Below are positions 23,913 to 34,440 of a stretch of DNA of 64,000 nt, piece by piece; within the stretch, counting starts at the first letter, position 1; the number at the start of each line of letters is the position of its first letter. The notes under the pieces are model-generated. The model did no database searches. It was not told the DNA's origin and saw nothing but the letters and a program-made list of their open reading frames with translations. The DNA comes from Macrothele yani (lineage: Eukaryota; Arthropoda; Arachnida; Araneae; Macrothelidae): contig CM077024.1 of NCBI GenBank assembly GCA_039090855.1, positions 64,999,594 to 65,063,593 on the forward strand, read 5' to 3'. Position numbers and translations under genes: made by a program.

Positions 23913-23978
23913 GAGACTTACCAGTTTTGTAGAACAATCTGGTAAACCATGATTGTTCTACAAAACTGGTGAGTCTCT
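23912..23978. repeat. 27-bp-arm hairpin
   Basis: AGAGACTTACCAGTTTTGTA and its continuation to 23938 is the reverse complement of 23952-23978 with one mismatch and a 13-bp loop. Confidence 0.85.
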
Positions 23979-23979
23979 T

Positions 23980-25109
23980 ACAGGATCATAATCGGTACAT
24001 TGGGGCCACAAGGCAACTTCGCTCCACTTCTTAGGTTGCAACCACGTATCCCTTCTCCTCCAATTACTTTGCTATTCTGCTACCTTTTTCACTGTCAAGG
24101 TGCTCTATTATGTTTCTAAGGTGAAAGAATATGGCGTACGATACGAAAAAAAAACCCAGAAAAAAGGAAACAAAAAATTGGAAAGAGATTGTTTTGGGCC
24201 TTGGGTCTGAACACCTTTTCAAATGTTTAAAATTGTATGTACTCACGTTGTTTTATTAAATGGGCCGTGAGCAGCATTTTTTAGCCCTTTAATTGGTTAG
24301 CCGTCAGGCAGTTCAAGAACAATTTCTTTTCTTGAAAGTTGATTGTTGGAGCATTAATTTGAGAAAAAGGTAATATTTAAGCCCTATGAAGTATTAGCGG
24401 ATAACAGAAAATATTTAGTAACTCATATTACAGTCCTTTTGTTTTCTTTTTTTTTTTTTGAGTCATTGTCATAAAGGTTGATCCAAAATGGCATAAAAAA
24501 GGTACGTCAAATAAGTAAAACTGTCCAGATTTTATTGGTATCGTGTTCAATCATATGTATATCAGTTATGTGAAATTTCATTTTATTGCTATGGTTATAT
24601 TTTGATGCAGAAATTCAAACACAAATGTATTAGAAACTGTCATTTCTAACACGTTAACCTCTTTCTTACCGCTTCTGAAGAATTCACGTGATTTGAAGAG
24701 ATAGTTTACACATCATTCCTTTATGTCAGTAGACAGGATAAATTCACTCATAGATCGAGAAGAGAAAAAGAAAAGCTTCTGATGTTATTAAAGAGATCCA
24801 ATATCTTCATATTGATTTCGCGAAAGACCGTTAAAATGCAATTAATATTCTGTTCCTTTCGAAAGAAAAAATGTTTTCTTCAATCACTGGATTTCTATGG
24901 CTACAATTAAACGAAAAATCAAAGAGGTTTCGTGTAATACGTTGCTTTGTTATGAGTAATCTATACTGCACGAACCTGAACAATTATCCATCCATATTTT
25001 GATACTCAAACCTCCCTTAAAGCGTTGTACCTATTTGGTAGTCAATTCTGGTGTATCTACAATATTTTGATGAAAGTTTATATTTTTTTAATAATTTTTC
25101 GTGGGCATT
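23980..25109. other. no recognisable feature
   Basis: AT-rich sequence with a T-run near 24450-24460; nothing further supported. Confidence 0.4.
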
Positions 25110-25469
25110 GGAAAACAGCATTTGTCGCGACATTTCGAAGACAGTGTCTGCTGTCTATGTCCACGACAAAGAATTAATGCAAAATCTTTATGGTGGAACA
25201 ATATCACAGCAAGTAATACGTATCGGTAGGTAGACTTCCATATGAAATTTCTGCAAATGATTTTGTAACCACTGAAGTAGACGTCTATTTTCAACCACAA
25301 AGTCTCTGAAGAAATCGCACACACGGGTCAATTTATCGATAGATATCACTTGATATGACAATCTGAGAGCACTAAAATTTGTAAACACTTCATTCAAGAA
25401 ATATATATATATTTGACTACAATCTTTGTGATATTGAGATAGATCAAAACAAAAAGCATTTATTCCCAA
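25110..25469 (-). pseudogene. unrecognised coding-like segment
   Basis: The minus strand carries a 93-codon open stretch (25469-25188) with protein-like composition (NEVFTNFSALRLSY, then DFFRDFVVENRRLLQWLQ). It follows DNA in another frame that reads TADTVFEMSRQML. The Trp/Phe/Leu pattern resembles transposase-associated proteins only vaguely, and I assign no family. Chance in AT-rich DNA is possible. Confidence 0.25.
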
Positions 25470-25475
25470 TTGTAT

Positions 25476-25927
25476 TTTATTTTAAGGTATATTATAGTTT
25501 CGCTGAGTGTTTGGCTCGGCTTCGTCAGGACAATTAGAGAGTAAATATTAAAATCTTTGTTATATCATCAGCGTCTGACGGCACGGATTTTGGAGAGTTG
25601 TTTCTAAGCGCTTGAAAGAAATGGAGTCGATGCCACATCGTTGTCAAGTCATGAAGAGTTTGAAAACACTGAACTTATTGATAAAGTTAATCCGACTATC
25701 AAGCTTGGTATTTTAGAAGCTTTCCACATATATATCGCAAATCTTCACGACGTGTCAACGACATGGTATCAATTCTATTTCCTTTGATTTATTTCGGAAA
25801 CAACTCCCCAAAATCCGTGACTGTCAGAATGCTGATGGAATCGCGATGATTTAAATATTTTCCCTCTATTTTTCCTGATGAAGCCGAGACAAACAATCAG
25901 CGAATCAATAATGGACCTTAAAATAAA
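25476..25927. mobile_element. MITE-like element with ~130-bp terminal inverted repeats
   Basis: The left arm (25476-25604) and the reverse complement of the right arm (25797-25927) align over about 130 bp at roughly 80 percent identity. Both carry TTTATTTTAAGGT, CTCGGCTTC-TCAGGA and CACGGATTTTGG-GAGTTG. About 190 bp of AT-rich, non-coding sequence lies between. No transposase is encoded. Confidence 0.85.
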
Positions 25928-26106
25928 AAAAAGTATTTGATTCATTCCTTTTACGAGACGTTCTTGTTAGAATTTCGTAAGTTCATTTACAATGCTGCCG
26001 CATATTGAAAAACTATGAAAAACACGTTATACGTTTACCTTTTATTCGTATTTTCCTTTCATAGTAAAATGTGAACGAAAATAATTGCTGGCAGAAGTTT
26101 TGATTT

Positions 26107-26322
26107 TCCGCCCCGGTGGCCCAGGTTTAAGCGCTGGCTTGCGATCATTCGAACGAGTGGGATCCGGGTTCGAATCTCCGTGAGGAATCGGTGTTATGTT
26201 TGTCTTACTTCCCTGGCTCTCTCTCCCTTTCCTGGAACCAGTGGCCCTAAATTAGAGAAGGTAGACTGCTTATGTCCCATTCAGTTGCTCACGGTGGTCG
26301 TTAAACACCCAATCAAAAAAAA
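26107..26322 (+). mobile_element. S1 SINE with 12-bp target duplication
   Basis: The head CCGCCCCGGTGGCCCAGG, box B GGGTTCGAATCTCCG, the S1 body and a terminal A-run are present. AAGTTTTGATTT flanks it at 26095-26106 and 26323-26334. Confidence 0.9.
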
Positions 26323-26564
26323 AAGTTTTGATTTACTTTTCTGTTATTTTAAAACGAAACTTTTTATAAATTTAGATGTTTGTCTGAAACACAGCGAAAT
26401 CTAAAATATATGTCGAACAGTTTTCATTTATCTAACGTCTTTTTTGAAAAACCGATTTTTGTACACTACTAAATATATTCATGGATATTCTGGAGCGTCA
26501 TTTGTTCAAAATATAACAGAGTTCATTAAAAAAAACTTTAAAAGTTTGTGAAGAACAGCCGTCT

Positions 26565-27085
26565 TTGAGCGGAGTGATATTTGAACCCATGTCTTCCTGT
26601 TCCGGAGCTGGATGTTCCCCGGACTAAACTACGCCGGCAAAGCTTATCGCTGCAGCTTGTTTTGACTCCTGCGTCACCTCAGTGGTTAGTCACATATATC
26701 ATCACCTTGAGAAAAGGCTGGGACAGAATCTTAGGTTTCCAGGTCAGTCGGCAAACCATGCTTGAAGGAGCTCACAGCAGAAGAAGGAATTCTTATTAAT
26801 TCCAGACGATGTGTGGAAGTATCACCACACAATTTCTTTTTAACCTTTGATTAATTACAGATGATGTGTGAAAGAATCATCAAATATTTTTTCAAACCTC
26901 ACGGCCAAGAGATTCATTGTATGTTTCTGCGCCAATGTGAAGAAAATCCCATTTCTACCGGTGGTGATATTAAAACTTACTCCGGAGCGAGATATTCGCC
27001 AGATTGAACTACGCCGACAAGGCTTATAGCTGCAACTTTCCGTTTAACTAATGCGTTACCTCAGTGATACGCCACAGCTTTTTCA
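26565..27085 (-). repeat. pair of direct repeats with tRNA-like segments, ~370 bp apart
   Basis: TCCGGAGC-GGATGTTC, GACTAAACTACGCCGGCAA and GCGTCACCTCAGTGGTTAG at about 26615-26690 recur in diverged form at about 26980-27070. On the minus strand the first copy has box A-like GGCGTAGTTTAGTCC and box B-like GGGTTCAAATATC, so it is probably a tRNA-derived repeat. Confidence 0.5.
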
Positions 27086-27452
27086 AAAATGTTCTATTAC
27101 CTATTCTTACTCTGCTTGGCAAAATCTGAAAACTTATGTTTTGCTGGGAAAAGAAACTGAAAAATCGGTGAATTCTACGAGAAGAAACAAAATGTTTACT
27201 CTTCAGATACTGTCTGTTCTGTTTAGGCTAAGGATTTTTAAGGCAAATGTGATGTATACCTCTAATTTATCTTCCTTTTGAGTTTCTGTTTTCTTATGTA
27301 AATTTTATTACATTTCGGTTTATGATTTTCTTACTGAACAGTATTTGGACAATGCTTCATTGCACATTTTGACAATGCTGACAATGAGTCAGAAAAACAT
27401 AAATAGACTACTTTGAACGAAAAAGTGTGGAAGAGTGGATACAGTGGTGATA
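27086..27452. other. no recognisable feature
   Basis: AT-rich sequence left of TcA3. Confidence 0.4.
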
Positions 27453-28493
27453 TACACTATATTGACAAGTCACTGGACACATAGAAGTGAAACACAACAT
27501 AGCATTCATTGACATATATTAGTACGGTGTCGGTCTACCTTTGGCCTTAATACATGCAGTGACTCTTCGAGACATGTTTTCGACAAGATTTTGGAACACA
27601 GCGATAAGTATGCGCTTCCATTCAGTACATAATGCTGCCGCTAACTGTTGCTTAGTAGTAGGTCTTGGTTTCAAACTTCTTACGCATCGCTCTAATTCAT
27701 CCCATAGGTGCTCTATGGGATTAAGATCAGAGCTTTGTGCTGGCCAGTCCACACACGATACGGAATTATCGTCCAACCACGCCGTAACAGTCCTTGCTTT
27801 ATGGATCGGTGCTTTATTCTGCTCGCACCAACAAGGCTCGGTTCCATAGTATTGCCAGAGTTGATAGGGAATAATTGTCCAGAATATTGACGTAGACGTG
27901 TTCGTTAACAGGTTTGTCCACGATAACTAATGAGCCGGGACCATACCACGAAACACACCCCCACACGAGTTCACTACCAGCTCCAAACTTAACCGTAGGA
28001 ACAGTACACTGTGGTAAATAGCGTTCCCCCGGCTTCCGCAATACCCACACACGGCCATCAGACTGATGGTTCGTGTATCTGATTTCATCAGTCCATAGTA
28101 CCCGTTTCCATTGATCTACGGTCCCACGATAAATGTTCTTTACACCATGCTAAACCACGAGTAACATTCCGAGTGGAGATGAAAGGCTTATGAGCAGCCG
28201 CAAGACCACGGTAACCTGTGAAATGAAGTTCTCTGCAAATGGTACGTGTACATACCGAGGTTCTAGCATTTTGACTCACCTGTACACTGAGGTCTTGTGC
28301 AGTACTTCGTCGATTAGCTGTAACGACTCTTCTGAGGCTTCGACGTCCTCTATCACTGATTTTCTTTGGTCTGCTGGTATGTTTTCCTGCTTCAGGCACG
28401 CCATGTGTCTTCCACTTATTCAGTACATCCAAAGCAGTTGACTTGGGTATGTTTAAACGCCTCTTGGTTTCTTTTATGGACAACCCACTAATA

Positions 28494-29921
28494 AACTAAC
28501 GTAAAAAAATTCCCAACACCACGAAAAATAATTGTAGAGGAATGAAATGGCGGCAATACATTTGTATAGGTAACATACTTAATTGATTATGGTTTCAAGA
28601 TCACAGCTTAATGTAAGCGCGAGAAGAGCCATTTTAAATGTGAAATGCTGGTACATTAACAACCAGTGTAACCGCCAGAAAGTTGAATGCAAGCATGCAA
28701 ACGTTCATGCATTGTGTCGCACAGGTGCTGGATGTCAGTTTGTGGGATGGAGTTCCATGCCTGTTGCACTTGGTCGGTTAATACAGGGACGGTTAATGCT
28801 GGTTGGGGGTGACGCTGGAGTTGTCGTCCAATGATGTCCCATACGTGCTCTATTGGTGAAAGATCTGGTGATCTAGCAGGTCACGGCAACATGTCGACAC
28901 TCCGTAGAGCATGTTGGGTTACAACAGCGGTATGCGGGTGAGCGTTATCCTGTTGGAAAACACCCCTGGAATGCTGATCATGAATGGCAGCACAACAGGT
29001 TGAATCACCAGACCGACGTACAACTGTGCTGTCAGGGTGCGTGGGATAACCACGAGAGTGCTCCTGCTGTCATAGGAAATTGCTCCCCAGACCATAGCTC
29101 CAGGTGTAGGTCCAGTGTGTCTCGGCCGCAGACAGGTTGGTTGCAGGCGCTCACCTGGCCTCCTTCTAACCAACACACGGTCATCACTGGCACCCAGGCA
29201 GAACCGGCTTTCATCAGAAAACACAACAGATCTCCACTCCGTCCTCCAATGAGCTCTAGCTTGACACCACTGACGTCGCAAACGGCAGTGGTTTGGAGTA
29301 AGTGCAATGCACGCTACAGGGCATCTGGCTCAGAGCTGACCTTCAAGTAACCGATTTGTAATACAGTTCGTTGTGTCACTGTGGTGGAAGCTGCAGCTCA
29401 AATTGCTGCCGCAGACGCAGTACGATGCGCCACGGCCATACGCCGTACACGGCGATCTTCCCTCTCAGTAGTGCTACGTGGCCGGCCGGAACCCGGTCTT
29501 CTTGAGGCAGTACCTTCCCTTGACCACCGCTGCCAACAATAATGCACAGTGGCTACATTCCTGCCAAGTCGTTCTGCAATATTGCGGAAAGAAAGTCCAC
29601 CTTCTCGTAGCCCTATTACACGACCTCGTTCAAACTCCGTGAGCTGTTGATAATGGCTTCTTCGTCTTCTTAAAGGCATTCTTGACTAACATCAACACAC
29701 TACGTCGAATCTCAACGATAACTAACGCTCACGAACGTTACAGCGCGTACTTACAGCAAACGTGCTTTGCATGTTCTGAGGGGCGCTACTAGCGCCACAC
29801 GTATGCACCGATCGCGAAATTTGCATTGACGTCATCTTATAGATGTACTCTCACCGCCTACCAACTGTCGTTTATCTAACACAACCCCTTCTTGGTGTTG
29901 GGATTTTTTTTTCCGTCAGTG
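28494..29921 (-). mobile_element. N1: Tc1-like element nested in TcA3 (1428 bp)
   Basis: The ends form inverted repeats of about 26 bp, AACTAACG-TAAAAAAATTCCC at the left and the complement of GGGATTTTTTTTTCCGTCAG at the right, both continuing into CAACACCA. TA is duplicated at 28492-28493 and 29922-29923. It carries its own transposase and differs from TcA throughout. Confidence 0.9.
28650..29679 (-). pseudogene. N1 transposase, Tc1-like, frameshifted
   Basis: An open N-terminus from 29679 reads YQQLTEFERGRVIGLREGGL and FRNIAERLGRNVATVHYCWQ, a helix-turn-helix. After a frame change comes RSVVFSDESRFCLGASDDRV with the first catalytic Asp. The next box reads FQQDNAHPHTAVV in a third frame (second Asp, about 28960-28920). 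SPDLSPIEHVWDIIGRQLQ carries the Glu (about 28875-28820) and the C-terminus is HERLHACIQLSGG near 28690. All three acidic residues survive. At least two indels prevent one continuous protein. Confidence 0.87.
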
Positions 29922-30599
29922 TATAACGCCCAACAATCTTTCCTTTCTCAAAGTCAGTTCTCTCCTGCCGCGACATTTTCACTCAACCTCACAGTGCGAT
30001 ATGATCGCGGTCAGCTGCAGGCTTGTTTTTATACCGTTTACAGCTGTACTGGCCATCTTAACAACACTGCGGAGCCGTTCATTGGCTTTTGAAGGGGTGT
30101 CCGGTGACTTTTGTCAATATAGTTTACTTGGAATAACAAAAGAGGTGGAAGCTTGTCGTAGATCAGTGTGAATCGACGAATAACGTGTTGTAACCGTATT
30201 AAGATTTCTATGTTGGTACAAAAGCTTGCTATTAAGGTCAGCGGAAAAATTACGACTTGATGATTCTAATGTATTGGTGACATAAAACTTCCAGCGCGAA
30301 GAAATTAAAGAACCTGTTGTGTGTTAGCGTCATTGCTGTCTCTTTTAGGCTGTCGTTTTATTCACTTACTTAATTCAAGTGTGAGATATATGTTCAACGA
30401 GTTAAAGAAAGCCTTTAACTAATTCATTGAACTACTAAAACAACTTTAAGTAATAAAAACGCTACACAGAGTAAAACTGCTTCAACACAATACATGTTTG
30501 GAATCACATTGAAACACATAATTTTTTGTGTTTTGGTAAATGAATTCCATGTACAATTGTTACCTTAAAGTGAATTCCTCAGAAAAGTTGGAAATTGTG

Positions 30600-30690
30600 T
30601 CGCCCTGGTGCAAGAGTCGAACCTACGTTTTCAAATTTCTGTCAGCACGCTACGAGTATGCTATATAATCACTACACCACCTAACAAAAA
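30600..30690 (-). repeat. tRNA-like sequence
   Basis: On the minus strand GGTGGTGTAGTGATTATATAGC resembles box A and GTAGGTTCGACTCTTGCACC box B. It has no convincing acceptor stem and is probably a SINE head or tRNA relic. Confidence 0.5.
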
Positions 30691-30692
30691 AA

Positions 30693-30761
30693 TCCTTTTT
30701 TCAAATGGCTGAAGTAGAGGAACACGAATGTTCCTCTACTTCAGCCATTTGAAAAAAAGGA
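30693..30761. repeat. ~31-bp-arm hairpin with very short loop
   Basis: TCCTTTTTTCAAATGGCTGA and its continuation to 30723 is inverted at 30730-30761 almost perfectly, with about 6 bp between. Confidence 0.88.
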
Positions 30762-30805
30762 TTTGCACTAGTCGTGATATCTGATTTGCACTAGTCGTGG
30801 TATCG
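30760..30805. repeat. 23-bp tandem duplication
   Basis: GATTTGCACTAGTCGTG-TATC occurs twice in tandem with two differences, immediately after the hairpin. Confidence 0.8.
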
Positions 30806-31690
30806 GATTTCCCTCGTATAGAGACGGCCATTGCAATTCGGCAATTATACCATTTACAGGAGTCTCCAGTTTTTCAGATAATTCCATACAGACTACTAAA
30901 ACTCAATATTCGCAAATATACAACAAACGTAAAAGCATGTTCTTTCTTAGACATAGAAATGCCGCATTCAACTGTTTCCACGCCCCATTTACATGATAAC
31001 AATTGAGCATTGCATTTATATGCCAAAAATGCCATGCTAATTGACACCTTGAATTCGTGATGTTTTATTCTTCATTAATTTCATGATATAAAACGATTTT
31101 AAATCCAGAATTCGAAACTTTTCAGTATGGTTAATTCTTGTTGAAGTTTAAAATGTTTGAAATTTTAAAGGCAATAACACGCACATGCTAAAGGGACACA
31201 GCATTGTATATTTTTTTAAATTGAATCAGAGGAAAGAAAGTTGAAGTTAAAGCTATCAGTTTTTGTTGTTGTTGTTTTTTTTCCATGAAGATGACTTTCT
31301 TGATAGCGTTTGGTTTTTAAGATTTCGGCTTTCTCTGAAAGCACTATTCATATTTCTTGCTCTATATTTGATTTGAGAACACATACGATTTCTAAAGAGA
31401 TAATTTCGGAAAATCTGGATTTCCAGACTTTGATTGATACTACTAAAACAACTTTAAGTAATAATCTAAAAGCCACCTCACTTCGAACTCTGTTCTCTGA
31501 CAGCACAGTCAATCGAGAATTCAGGACAAGACGTTCTCTCGAAAATTTTATACTCAAAGAAGAAGCGAATCAGCAAATATAATTTATCCTATTCCGTAAG
31601 CAAGCTCAAAGCGAATGGTTGTCAATTGAATGTGCGAATGATCGTCGAGGAACTGGGTATTATTAGTCATGGAACAGTCCATACGATTTT
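30806..31690. other. no recognisable feature
   Basis: AT-rich sequence. A 90-codon open stretch at 31310-31582 has no recognised motif. Confidence 0.4.
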
Positions 31691-31693
31691 TCT

Positions 31694-31975
31694 AGGGTGA
31701 GTCGTAAGTTCGTCGCGTTTGCAGCTAACACGTTTTATGATGCAAAAAAGCCATACACGCTCACTTCAGCCTGCAAAGTACAGACCGCTGTTTTCTTGAG
31801 TCTTTTGCCAACGTTCCATCAGAGCCACGATCCCATGGAGACACCACTCGGCAGGTTTCGAGGATAGAAACGCTCTCATGCCAGATTCCACATCCACCAC
31901 TGCAGCGAAGTGCCATTCTTGTATGAAATGGCAATATGTACATAGCATGTCCCAAAACAACTGAGAATGTTTTTA
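31694..31975 (-). mobile_element. mariner M1, copy b: 3' end only
   Basis: A terminus TAGGGTGAGTCGTAAGTTCG at the left matches the M1 copy at 59.6 kb (AGGGTGAGTCAAAAGTTTTT). On the minus strand the C-terminal coding end is recognisable (HFAAVVDVESGMRAFL, then ERWQKTQENSGLYF). It is truncated at about 31975. Confidence 0.8.
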
Positions 31976-31994
31976 TAAAAAATATGCAGTACTG

Positions 31995-32522
31995 CGTTCG
32001 ACCTTGGGACGAGTCTCGGAAAAACGATAGTCATTTTAGTAACCATAGCAACCGACCCACCTCTTTATCACGCATGCGTCGTCGGCAGTGCGCAGTTTAA
32101 TGAGCGTTGTTTTGTGAACCCCTAACAAGTGTTTTCGCTCTGTGATTTTTCGAAAAATTGATGTGAAAGACGAAAGTCGATCAATGGTGACACTAAGTGC
32201 CTTGGGCTATGAAGCACTGCCTCATCCTGCGTATTAGCCGGACTTGCCTCTGACAAACTATCATCTGTTTCGTCGCCTGGATCACTTCCCGTCCGGGAAA
32301 CAGTTCACGACAGACAACGAGGTTTAACGTGTAGTTGATGACTTTTTGGGGTCCCGGCCACGAGATGTATTTCGTCCCGGGATCATGGCCTTGCCGGACA
32401 GATGGCAACTATGTGTCGATGCCAAGGGGGATTATTTAGCCTAGGTAAGTTGTCCTATCTTTCCGTTTTCGCCGTCCATGTGTGCTGGTCCTTTGCCGGA
32501 CATTTCATTTACACCAACCCAA
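31995..32522 (+). mobile_element. mariner M4, internally deleted and 5'-incomplete
   Basis: The right end is a mariner TIR (CATTTCATTTACACCAACCCAA) next to TA 32523-32524, related to the M3 terminus. The C-terminal transposase reads ALGYEALPHPAY-stop-PDL and NYHLFRRLDHFPSGKQF, ending CVDAKGDYLA. In mariners the catalytic third Asp precedes YHLF (SDYHLF or TDYHLF); here it is Asn. Upstream of this block the rest of the transposase is absent. Confidence 0.75.
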
Positions 32523-32524
32523 TA

Positions 32525-33590
32525 TTTATACTTCAAAAGGTGGTTTTTCACAATAAAAGTGTTTTTCATAAGTGCACCTATTGATATGAAAAGTTGTTCA
32601 AAGAAAAAAGTTGTTCACTAAGAAAAGTTGTTCAGCGATGAGAAGCGATCTGAAAGTAAGAAAGCTTATCTTAATCTTGTAGGACATCTAACAAATCTGG
32701 TGGATCGGCGAACATTGGGGAAGATGACTGCATGTGTCGTCAGCGTTATCCTGAGATACTCTCGTTAAATTAATTTCCCCTTATTTATTTATTTATTTAT
32801 TTGTCTTTTCGTAGTCTCGGTGTTTCATTGAAGCAGTGTTTTGATATACTACCGTAAAAATATGTGAAAAATCTTTTAGAAAACTGAAATTACTTTTTTG
32901 GCAAAATTGCGGAAACACGCCGAGGAAAGATACAAAAATGCTATAATCGATTTGTGGAGAAGAGACGACTTATAAGCACGGATTTTCATTTGCATAACTT
33001 TCGAAGAAAGAAAGAAATCAAGTCGGGCAATCGTGACATCTCACATTTTCAAGAGTTGATCTAATTGTGTAAAAAATAACTCAAACAATGAAAAATTATT
33101 TTCATTGTGGAGTCATCAGTTGGATTAAACCTGAACAATGAAATTGCTTGACTGATATTGACGAAGAATTGAAACACGAAGTAATTCAGTTCCAAGATCG
33201 CGCAGAAAATCTAAGATTGCTGGGTTAATACCAAAGAATGATGACAGTGCACTCATTCACACACAGCAAACATATATAGTGCTGACGCATTCAACTTTAC
33301 TTCCACTATCAACCTGCTGGAACAACTTGTAAGAGAAGAGATGCCTTTAAGCTGGGAAGGTTTGGGTCGATGAAACCAAGCCAGGAATTTCAGTCTTGCG
33401 GTCCACTACAGAAACTCATGTACCCACAGGGGAACACTTCATAAATTCCCTAATGAAAAAATTCCCGTTAACTTCTGGATGACAGAGAACTGTTAAAATA
33501 TGCATTATAAAATTTATTCAGTCGTGAACAAATTTTAACAGCTATTTAAGAGCGAATTTTTTTTTAAAAAATACACTCATGACTGAATGT
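32525..33590. other. spacer with a short (TTTA)n run
   Basis: A microsatellite-like TTTA run lies at about 32783-32801. A weak coding-like minus/plus signal is not convincing. No gene is supported. Confidence 0.4.
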
Positions 33591-33604
33591 ACGTAGCACC
33601 AAAC

Positions 33605-33728
33605 CAAGCTCAAAAATAATTATATTATTAGTAATATATTATTGGTCATAATTATATTTATTATTGGTCATAATATATTATTGATCATAATTACATTTGT
33701 TATTGGTCATAATTATATTTATTTGGTC
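33605..33728. repeat. AT-rich tandem repeat around TTATTGGTCATAATTATATT
   Basis: The motif TTATTGGTCATAA or TTATTGATCATAA recurs about four to five times with variable AT spacers. Confidence 0.75.
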
Positions 33729-33764
33729 ACTGATCGTCTATTGCGCAACGGTATTCGTTCTATG

Positions 33765-33955
33765 TCCTTAAATAGACACATAAAACAGAAGTCATCGCTT
33801 TTTCCAGGTTTATAAGTGAGTCACGGAAAAATCATCATCGGTCGCCACCGGGAATCGAACCCAGGGTCTTCCAGTTACGCGCCGGACATGATACCACTGC
33901 ACCAAAGAGGACTCGAATTCCTCCAGACTCACATATGACTTACTGCCAAGCCACT
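33765..33955 (-). mobile_element. S2 SINE (tRNA-like head), copy 1
   Basis: On the minus strand the head reads TTGGTGCAGTGGTATCATG (box A) to CTGGGTTCGATTCCCGG (box B), followed by a body with TTTTTCCGTGACTCACTTATA. The anticodon-arm equivalent pairs, but the base before the would-be anticodon is G rather than U, unlike a functional tRNA. Confidence 0.75.
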
Positions 33956-34034
33956 TGGTAGGTTGCTTCTTGGAGGCCCGAACAATGCTGGGGATTCACT
34001 CAAGATGGTAAAGCAGCAACTGAACAAATAACTA

Positions 34035-34182
34035 GGAGGCGAATGAACAATTAATACAGACAATTGCCGTGAATTAAGAACAACAAATAGGAGTCACCGC
34101 TCATTCCACGTTAATAAGTGAGTCACGGAAAAATTTTCATTGGCCGCCACCGGAATCGAACCCAGGGTCTGCCAGTTACTAG
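34035..34182 (-). mobile_element. S2 SINE, copy 2 (truncated head)
   Basis: Minus-strand box B and body (ATTTTTCCGTGACTCACTTA, then TTCACGGCAATTGTCTGTAT) without box A. It meets an inverted partial copy at about 34182. Confidence 0.75.
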
Positions 34183-34245
34183 TTACTGGAAGACCCTGGA
34201 TTCGATTCCCAGGTGGCGGCCGATGAGAATTTTTATGTTAGTCTG
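34183..34245 (+). mobile_element. S2 SINE, partial copy 3
   Basis: ACTGGAAGACCCTGGATTCG to GGTGGCGGCCGATGAGAATT, in plus orientation. It forms a palindrome with the adjacent minus copy. Confidence 0.75.
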
Positions 34246-34440
34246 AAGGAAATCGAGGCCACTGTGGTGCAGTGGTAGCATGCCCGGCGCATAACTGGAA
34301 GACCCTGGGTTCGATTCCCGGTGGCGGCCGATGATAATTTTTCCAAGACTCACTTATAAACGTGGAAAGAGCGATGAATTTTGTTTGATGTTCCTAATCC
34401 ACGTCAATTGTCTGCATTAAGTAAACAGACACTTTTTTAA
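34246..34440 (+). mobile_element. S2 SINE, copy 4 (most complete)
   Basis: Box A (CTGTGGTGCAGTGGTAGCAT), box B (CTGGGTTCGATTCCCGG) and the full body TTTTTCCAAGACTCACTTAT to CACGTCAATTGTCTGCATTA. The anticodon position would read CAT but the loop lacks U33. Confidence 0.8.

Larger units (their letters stand above)
27519..29976 (-). pseudogene. TcA3 transposase, split by N1 near its N-terminus, second catalytic Asp lost
   Basis: The ATG is at 29976. A few N-terminal codons precede N1, and the rest follows from 28491 downward. An open stretch (28483-28088) gives the HTH domain (LNIPKSTALDVLNKWKTHGV). The middle gives GAGSELVWGCVSWYGPGSL. The box that reads YQQDNTPSHKA in TcA2 reads CEQNKAPIHKA here, so the second catalytic Asp is Asn. 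The Glu is retained in SDLNPIEHLWDELERC, and the C-terminus (SMSRRVTACIKAKG) is open to 27519. The gene is inactive through the nested insertion, frameshifts and active-site loss. Confidence 0.88.
27455..30124 (-). mobile_element. TcA3: Tc1-like element with a second Tc1-like element nested inside
   Basis: TIRs: CACTATATTGACAAGTCACT at the left, and the complement ending TTTTGTCAATATAGTT at the right. TA flanks are at 27453-27454 and 30125-30126. At 28492-29923 the TA within CACTAATATAAC is duplicated around element N1. The LINE target region is uninterrupted, reading CCTTGCTTTATGGA at about 27794-27807. Confidence 0.92.

Noticed and set aside
33050..33420. Possible retroelement gag fragment (DEELKHEVIQFQDRAENL)
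   Set aside because: Only about twenty codons look protein-like before stops; not enough to assign.
33605..33728. Possible CRISPR-like array because of regular repeats
   Set aside because: Units are AT-rich, variable and without unique spacers in a eukaryotic context; an ordinary tandem repeat.
34255..34330. Candidate functional tRNA (CAT anticodon-like) at 34.3 kb
   Set aside because: Lacks U33, sits at the head of a dispersed repeat with multiple copies, and no proper acceptor stem is evident; treated as an S2 SINE head.
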